64,000 nucleotides of DNA from Sulfomarinibacter sp963741385. Its GTDB lineage: Bacteria > Acidobacteriota > Thermoanaerobaculia > Thermoanaerobaculales > Sulfomarinibacteraceae. The notes beneath the pieces were generated by a model, which made no database searches, was not told the origin of the DNA, and was given only the letters and a program-made list of their open reading frames with translations. The stretch covers positions 248,001 to 312,000 of the forward strand of contig CAVUHO010000003.1 in NCBI GenBank assembly GCA_963741385.1. The letters run 5' to 3'. Shown here in pieces: positions 59,709-64,000 of the stretch (position 1 is its first letter; every line of letters begins with the position of its first letter). The position numbers were made by a program, and so were the translations under genes.

Positions 59709-60056
59709 ATGCCCATAGTCGTCTGGCACAACCCCGGCTGAAGTACTTCGCGGAAGGCGGTCAGCCTCCTGCGCGAACGCGGCGTCGAACCCGAGATTGT
59801 CCAGTATCTGAAGAACCCGCCGTCGGCCGCCGAGCTCGACCGGGTCCTCAAGGCTCTGGGGATGAAACCCAGGGACCTCATGCGCCGCAAGGAAAGTGAG
59901 TTTGGCGAGCTCGGTCTGGCGGAGCAGTCGCTCAGCCGCAGACAGCTGATCGCGGCGATGGTGGAGCACCCTCGTCTGATCGAGCGCCCGGTGGCGCTTT
60001 CAGGCGATCGCGCCGTTCTCGGTCGTCCTCCGGAAAAGGTTCTCGAGCTGATCTGA
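59709..60056 (+). CDS. ArsC-family oxidoreductase with in-frame TGA (probable selenoprotein)
   Basis: ATG 59709 lies 6 nt after GAGGAGGTG. The frame reads PIVVWHNPG, then TGA (59739-59741), then STSRKAVSLLRERGVEPEIV and onward to TGA 60054-60056, 115 residues in all. ArsC/YffB/Spx-type proteins have NPxCSxSR at this spot, so the TGA replaces exactly the catalytic cysteine at residue 11. The rest is intact: PSAAELDRVLKALGMKPRDL, then RRKESEFGELGL and RPVALSGDRAVLGRPPEKVL. A hairpin with a GGUCA loop lies 17 nt past the TGA. Selenocysteine insertion is the best reading. It follows blaI in one operon. Substrate (arsenate or another oxidant) is open. Confidence 0.82.
59750..59772 (+). promoter_or_regulatory. 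SECIS-like hairpin downstream of the ArsC TGA
   Basis: GCGGAAGGC (59750-59758) and GCCTCCTGC (59764-59772) form a stem with one A-C mismatch (or a bulged A) and one G-U pair around the 5-nt loop GGTCA (59759-59763). The loop starts 17 nt after the TGA. The E. coli fdhF element has a GGUC loop at nearly the same distance. It lies inside the coding region, as bacterial SECIS elements do. Confidence 0.6.
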
Positions 60057-60112
60057 CTCAAACCAATCTGCGCCATCTGCGGGCAGAATATTTAGGCAGT
60101 ATCAGGTGCTTC

Positions 60113-60181
60113 CCACCCACCCGGCAGCCGGGACGGCTGCCGGGTAGGTGGTGGAATGGAAAATCCGAAATCCGAAATCGA
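60113..60181. repeat. hairpin element plus AAATCCG array upstream of DUF924 gene
   Basis: CCACCCACCC, hairpin GGCAGCC-GGGAC-GGCTGCC, GGGTAGGTGGTGG (60113-60152), then AAATCCG x2 and AAATCGA (60161-60181). It ends 19 bp before the DUF924 start. Confidence 0.85.
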
Positions 60182-60199
60182 CTATGAGAGGATATCTCC

Positions 60200-60802
60200 A
60201 TGCAACAGGTCCGCGACGATCTTCTGACCCTGTGGTTCGGTGACAACCCCGACGACTCCGCTGTAGCGGCCGAGAAGAAGCAGCTGTGGTGGGGCCGCAG
60301 CCCCGAGACCGACGAGACGCTCAGCGAACGGTTCGGCACGGCGTGTGCGTCCGCTGCGGTGGGCATTCTGGACCACTGGACGGGTTCCCCGCGCGGCCGC
60401 CTCGCCCTGATCCTCCTGCTCGACCAGATTCCACGCGCCATCCACCGCGGACAGCCCGAGTCCTTCGCGCTTGACGCCGACGCGCGCAAGGTGGCGGCAC
60501 AGGGGTTGGCCTCGGGGGCGGATCGTTTGCTGCGACCGATCGAACGGGTGTTTTTCTATCTGCCCTTCGAACATTCAGAAGAGCTGACCGACCAGGAACG
60601 GAGCGTTGCACTCTTCCGCGAGCTCGCCGATTCGGTTCCCGATGACGACCGCGAGACCTTCGACTTCTTTCTCGACTACGCGGTCCGCCACCACGCCGTC
60701 ATCGCGCGCTTCGGACGCTTCCCCCACCGCAACGCCATCCTCGGGCGTCAGTCCACCTCGGAAGAGATCGCCTTCCTCGACCAACCCGGTTCGTCGTTCT
60801 GA
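60200..60802 (+). CDS. DUF924 family protein
   Basis: 200 residues: LLTLWFGDNPDDS, then KKQLWWGRSPETDETLSERF, GRLALILLLDQIPRAIHRGQ, ERVFFYLPFEHSEELTDQER and RFGRFPHRNAILGRQST. These are the ordered hallmarks of DUF924, an all-helical family with TPR-like shape and no proven function. A GAGAGGATAT precedes the ATG. No partner gene adjacent. Confidence 0.88.
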   Translation: MQQVRDDLLTLWFGDNPDDSAVAAEKKQLWWGRSPETDETLSERFGTACASAAVGILDHWTGSPRGRLALILLLDQIPRAIHRGQPESFALDADARKVAAQGLASGADRLLRPIERVFFYLPFEHSEELTDQERSVALFRELADSVPDDDRETFDFFLDYAVRHHAVIARFGRFPHRNAILGRQSTSEEIAFLDQPGSSF

Positions 60803-60857
60803 GCCGTATCAGTGCTCGCTTCCCGGGAGGAGCCAGGCACCTCCGCCGCACGCCGTC

Positions 60858-61044
60858 CCACCCGCCCGGCAGCCGGGACGGCTGCCCCACAAGGGAGGAA
60901 CCACCGGGATAGTTGTGGGGCACGCGTCCCGCGTGCCGGGTGTGTGGCGAGTCATTCCAACAACCCTGAGTTCCCGGAACTACATTTACGGTGAATGGTT
61001 GGGGCGGGTAATTCCTAATTCCGAATTCCTAATTCCGAATTCCT
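60858..61044. repeat. double-hairpin element and AATTCCN heptamer array
   Basis: The most complete copy of the element: CCACCCGCCC, GGCAGCC-GGGAC-GGCTGCC, CCACAA, spacer, TTGTGG, GGCACGCG-TCC-CGCGTGCC, GGGTGTGTGG (60858-60947). Further on AATTCCT/AATTCCG alternate five times (61010-61044), ending 15 bp before the DnaC-like start. Confidence 0.85.
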
Positions 61045-61059
61045 CTTTATACTGAGCCG

Positions 61060-61806
61060 ATGACCGAAAACGAAACCACCCCTGATTCCTGCACCGACTG
61101 CGGCGGCACCGGCTGGGTTCTGACCCTGAGCGACGGCGTCGAGCTGGTCCGGCGCTGCAGCTGCGCCGAGGGCCGGGTGCGCGAGCGGCTCTTGACGCAG
61201 GCTGAAATTCCCGCCCGCTATCGGCACTGCACGCTCGACTCCTTCGAGCTGTGGAACGTGAAGGACCCGACCCTGGTGAAAGCCAAACGCCAGGTCCAGG
61301 AGTTCGTCGATCTCTACCCGGGAGACAACAAGGGCCTCCTGTTGATGGGTTCGGTGGGCACCGGCAAGACCCACCTGGCGGTGGCGGCACTGCAGCAGAT
61401 CATGAATGAGAGACGCCCGCCGGTGCACGGTCGTTTCGTCGATTTCACGTCGTTGGTGCTCGAGATCCAGATGACCTTTGACGGCTCGGGATCGAGCCGG
61501 GCGATTCTCGAACCCCTGGTGACGTCGGACCTGCTCGTGCTCGACGAACTCGGCGCCGGCAAGGCCACCCCGTGGGTCATGGATCTGCTCTACTACCTGG
61601 TCAACACCCGCTACCTCGAGGGGCGGGTCACCGTCTTCACGACCAACTTCTCGGACTTCACCAAGAATCACGAAGAGTCGCTCTCCGATCGGGTGTCGCA
61701 GAGGATCCGATCGCGGCTCTACGAGATGTGCCGCCCGGTCGAGCTCCGCGGACAGGATTACCGGGCCGAGCGCCTCGCCTCCCGTGAGGGGGGCCTGCGG
61801 CTGTGA
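61060..61806 (+). CDS. DnaC-like AAA+ ATPase
   Basis: 248 residues. An N-terminal cysteine cluster (CTDCGGTGWV...RRCSCAEG) looks like a zinc ribbon. YRHCTLDSFE is followed by the AAA+ core: LLMGSVGTGKTHLAVAALQQ (Walker A), DLLVLDELGAGK (Walker B) and VFTTNFSDF (sensor 1). This is the DnaC/DnaI helicase-loader group, also near IstB. With no transposase nearby, a replication or repair role is favoured. Its end overlaps the SpoIID gene start by 4 bp. Confidence 0.85.
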   Translation: MTENETTPDSCTDCGGTGWVLTLSDGVELVRRCSCAEGRVRERLLTQAEIPARYRHCTLDSFELWNVKDPTLVKAKRQVQEFVDLYPGDNKGLLLMGSVGTGKTHLAVAALQQIMNERRPPVHGRFVDFTSLVLEIQMTFDGSGSSRAILEPLVTSDLLVLDELGAGKATPWVMDLLYYLVNTRYLEGRVTVFTTNFSDFTKNHEESLSDRVSQRIRSRLYEMCRPVELRGQDYRAERLASREGGLRL

Positions 61807-63926
61807 GGGGCGCGGCAGCCATCTTCCTCGCAGCGGCCATCGGAGGGTGCGCCAGCGCACCACCCGCCCCGGCGCCGGTACGCCCGAAACCCTCCGGTCC
61901 GACGCCGACCCCGACTGCGACCCTGGCGACAAGCCCGACACCGCCGCCGGTGCCGACCAGGGTCCCCACGGTTCCACCGCCGGCGGCGATGCCGGCCCGT
62001 GACATGGACCCGCCGCTGGTGCGGGTTCTGCTGACGAGATCGAGCGCGCCGGTGGTGCTGCCGCAACCCGGACGCGCCTACTGGGTCACGGTCGACTCCA
62101 GATCTTCCTGGCTGTGGGGCCCCCTCGAGTTGACTGTGTCCGCCGCGGGCCCGAACTGGTGGCAGGTGGGAGCGTTTTCGGATGAAGCCTCGGTGTCCTC
62201 AGCGATCGCCGGGATCCAGCGGGGCCTCGGTGCAGGGGTGCAGATCAGCCGGGGCTCCACCGCGACCGGGCTGACGAGGCTGCGCGTGCGGTGGACCGCG
62301 GCGGCGCCGGCGGATCCCGCAGCCGCCCTGGCGGCGCTCGGGTTCCAGGGCGCGTTTAGGGTTGCCGAAACGGGAGCTCTGAGGATCGAAGGCGCGGAAG
62401 GGGTGGTTGTCACCGGCGCGGGCGAGTTTGTCATCGAGCCCGCCGGCGACTGGCCGGTAGCGGTGGGCGACCGGCGCTACCGCGGGATTCTGCTGGCGCG
62501 GGCGGTGGGAACCGAGACTCTCGTCATCAACCAGCTCAACCTGGAGCGTTATCTCCAGGGGGTGGTGCCGGCCGAGATGGGGCCTTCGCAGTTCCCCGAA
62601 CTCGACGCCCTCAAAGCGCAGGCGGTGGCCGCCCGCACCTACACGGTGGCGCACCTCGGCGATCACGCGGACGAGGGCTGGGATCTTTGCGATACCCCTG
62701 CATGCCAGGTCTACAACGGCGCCGGCGTCGAGCATTCGTTGTCGAACCGCGCGATTGCGGAGACTGCCGGGCTGATTGCGGTCTTTGACGGTCAGCCCAT
62801 TGACGCCATGTACACCTCGACCTGCGGCGGCCACACAGAGGACGCTTCGCTGCTCTTTTCGGGCCGCGCCCAACCATACCTCGTCGGAGTCCCCTGCGCC
62901 TGGGAGCGTCCGATCCCGCTGGTGGGAACCGGCGCCGACGGACCGTGGGTGTCGACGGTCGATTTTTCGGCTGCGGTGGCCCGCGACGTGCTCCCGCTGG
63001 CGCCGGGAGCAGCCCCTGCCGACGTCGTGCGGATGGTGCAGCAGTTCTCGGGCCGGGTGGCGCCGGTACCCGAGATGACCGGCGCCGCCGGGTATGCGGA
63101 CGCGCTCCTGGCTGCGGTCGGCGTGGAACCGCCGGAAGGGATCGCACCTGCAGCAAACGGCCTCGATCGGCTGCTCTTCCTCGCCGATCTTTACATCATT
63201 CCCCTCGACCCGCCGATGAATGGGCTCGAGGGAGCCTGGCCGGCGGCGGCGGCGCTCGCCGCCCTCGAGCTGAGCGGTGAGATCGAACGGGACTCCGGGG
63301 AGGCGGTCCCCCGACCGGCCGGCGCCGGGATCTTTCCGCGCCGCGCGGAGCACGGCGAGGACCTTCCGATGCCGCTGCCGCTGTGGGAACGATGGAGTGG
63401 CGGGTTTCGGCGTCGCGCCGACGCGGAGGTGTTGCCGGGCACCCTGCTCGAACGGCTGCGGCACGGCGACCGGGTGGTGGCGTTGACCATCGGACAATCC
63501 GGCGGCGGCGGCGAGGCGGACCGGCGCTCGGCGTGGCGCGAGTGGGTTCGCGAGCGTTCGTGGCCCGAGATCGAGCGCTCCCTGGGCGTTCAGAATCTGG
63601 AACGTCTGACGGTGACCGCGCGTTCTCCCTCGGGGAGGGTCATTGGTTTGACGGCAGTGAGCCGGTCGGGCTCGGTCAAGGAAATCAAGGGTTTCGACGT
63701 TCGGCGGGCGCTCGACCTTCCGGAGACATTGTTCAGCATGAACCCGAGAACCACCCCGGATGGTGAACGGCGCGTCCATTTCCTCGGCCGCGGCTGGGGG
63801 CACGGGGTCGGCCTGTGTCAGAACGGCGCCTATGGCCTCGCCCGGTCGGGTATGGAGTTCGAGCAGATCCTGAAGCACTATTACACTGGGATCCAGATCG
63901 TGCGCTGGGCGGGGCCGGCCAGTTGA
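61803..63926 (+). CDS. SpoIID/LytB-domain lipoprotein with SPOR-like segment
   Basis: 707 residues. The signal GAAAIFLAAAIGGCAS has a lipobox (Cys16), then a Pro/Thr-rich linker to about 65. Residues about 100-160 (WWQVGAFSDEASVSSAIAGI) look like a SPOR peptidoglycan-binding repeat. The SpoIID core follows at about 210-360 (NLERYLQGVVPAEMGPSQFP, DALKAQAVAARTYTVAHLG, MYTSTCGGHTEDA) and closes near the C-terminus with FLGRGWGHGVGLCQNGAYGL. SpoIID/LytB proteins cut denuded glycan strands during septation. Coupled to the DnaC-like gene. Confidence 0.87.
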   Translation: MRGAAAIFLAAAIGGCASAPPAPAPVRPKPSGPTPTPTATLATSPTPPPVPTRVPTVPPPAAMPARDMDPPLVRVLLTRSSAPVVLPQPGRAYWVTVDSRSSWLWGPLELTVSAAGPNWWQVGAFSDEASVSSAIAGIQRGLGAGVQISRGSTATGLTRLRVRWTAAAPADPAAALAALGFQGAFRVAETGALRIEGAEGVVVTGAGEFVIEPAGDWPVAVGDRRYRGILLARAVGTETLVINQLNLERYLQGVVPAEMGPSQFPELDALKAQAVAARTYTVAHLGDHADEGWDLCDTPACQVYNGAGVEHSLSNRAIAETAGLIAVFDGQPIDAMYTSTCGGHTEDASLLFSGRAQPYLVGVPCAWERPIPLVGTGADGPWVSTVDFSAAVARDVLPLAPGAAPADVVRMVQQFSGRVAPVPEMTGAAGYADALLAAVGVEPPEGIAPAANGLDRLLFLADLYIIPLDPPMNGLEGAWPAAAALAALELSGEIERDSGEAVPRPAGAGIFPRRAEHGEDLPMPLPLWERWSGGFRRRADAEVLPGTLLERLRHGDRVVALTIGQSGGGGEADRRSAWREWVRERSWPEIERSLGVQNLERLTVTARSPSGRVIGLTAVSRSGSVKEIKGFDVRRALDLPETLFSMNPRTTPDGERRVHFLGRGWGHGVGLCQNGAYGLARSGMEFEQILKHYYTGIQIVRWAGPAS

Positions 63927-63946
63927 GGACGAAGGGGAGTGACAGG

Positions 63947-64000
63947 TTGGATTTGAAAACCGCCGGTGAGGGATCGTCCGAAATCCGACACCCGGTGATC
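63947..64000 (+). CDS. possible start of next gene, cut by window end
   Basis: TTG 63947 follows AGGGGAG by 7 nt and opens 18 codons to the window edge without a stop. Too short to identify. The start codon choice is tentative. Confidence 0.25.
   Translation, partial: MDLKTAGEGSSEIRHPVI

Noticed and set aside
60858..60947. Short frames reading QPSRLPGGW or ASRVPG in repeat elements as peptides
   Set aside because: They are translations of the hairpin repeat, present in several frames and copies, without ribosome-binding sites.

Overview
The window is a GC-rich bacterial chromosome segment with long co-directional operons, many 4-nt ATGA-type overlaps and a Gram-negative gene set: several lipoboxes, a Tat signal, a GH57 amylase, a tricorn protease and an ArnT-like glycosyltransferase. 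The content fits Acidobacteriota, perhaps class Thermoanaerobaculia. That placement is inference from gene content; there is no rRNA or other phylogenetic marker here.

Layout. 1-5.1 kb: a methionine-codon-rich leader peptide and an intrinsic terminator precede a metY-metX-aspartokinase-asd operon. The last three genes carry about five single-base shifts. 5.1-8.7 kb: asnB and an ArnT-like membrane glycosyltransferase. 8.7-9.3 kb: a RelE-type toxin-antitoxin pair with a palindromic promoter. 9.4-14.2 kb: methyltransferase, PPK2, MscS channel and a Tat-exported aminotransferase. 14.3-14.6 kb: a DUF433/DUF5615 module with a truncated toxin. 14.8-21.6 kb: an ornithine cyclodeaminase homologue, a kinase/PLP phospho-lyase fusion and a tricorn protease.

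22.2-29.7 kb is an accessory island. It is bracketed by ~400-bp direct copies of the yigZ 3' region and by fragments of the 3' end of an intact tRNA-Ala(CGC). Inside are a recombinase-like HTH remnant, an AbiE toxin-antitoxin pair, a gutted IS91-type transposase and DUF1254/DUF1214 genes, the last cut by a palindrome. 29.8-36.9 kb is a leftward operon running HD-GYP, TPR lipoprotein, Roadblock, ftsY, ribD, ribE, an unknown gene and dodecin, so riboflavin synthesis sits beside a flavin-storage protein. 36.9-54.6 kb is mostly housekeeping: PolX lacking its polymerase aspartates, response regulator, cyclase, galT, GH57, a SNF2 helicase, MFS, a D-glutamate (DgcN/DgcA-like) pair, patatin, SOD and a cation/H+ antiporter. 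54.7-64 kb: CorA, a RecB-like Fe-S nuclease, Nif3, a BMP lipoprotein, a BlaI-ArsC operon, DUF924, a DnaC-like ATPase and a SpoIID/LytB lipoprotein.

The two most notable signals are (i) an ArsC-family gene whose catalytic cysteine codon is an in-frame TGA, followed by a SECIS-like hairpin, so probably a selenoprotein, placed under a BlaI-type regulator with a perfect operator palindrome; and (ii) the methionine leader peptide/attenuator. A third is a set of heptanucleotide tandem arrays (AAATCCG, GAATTTT, AATTCCN, AACGTTN) tied to CCACCC/GGGTGG hairpin elements. They fill the gaps between genes and often touch or supply the stop codon of the adjacent gene.
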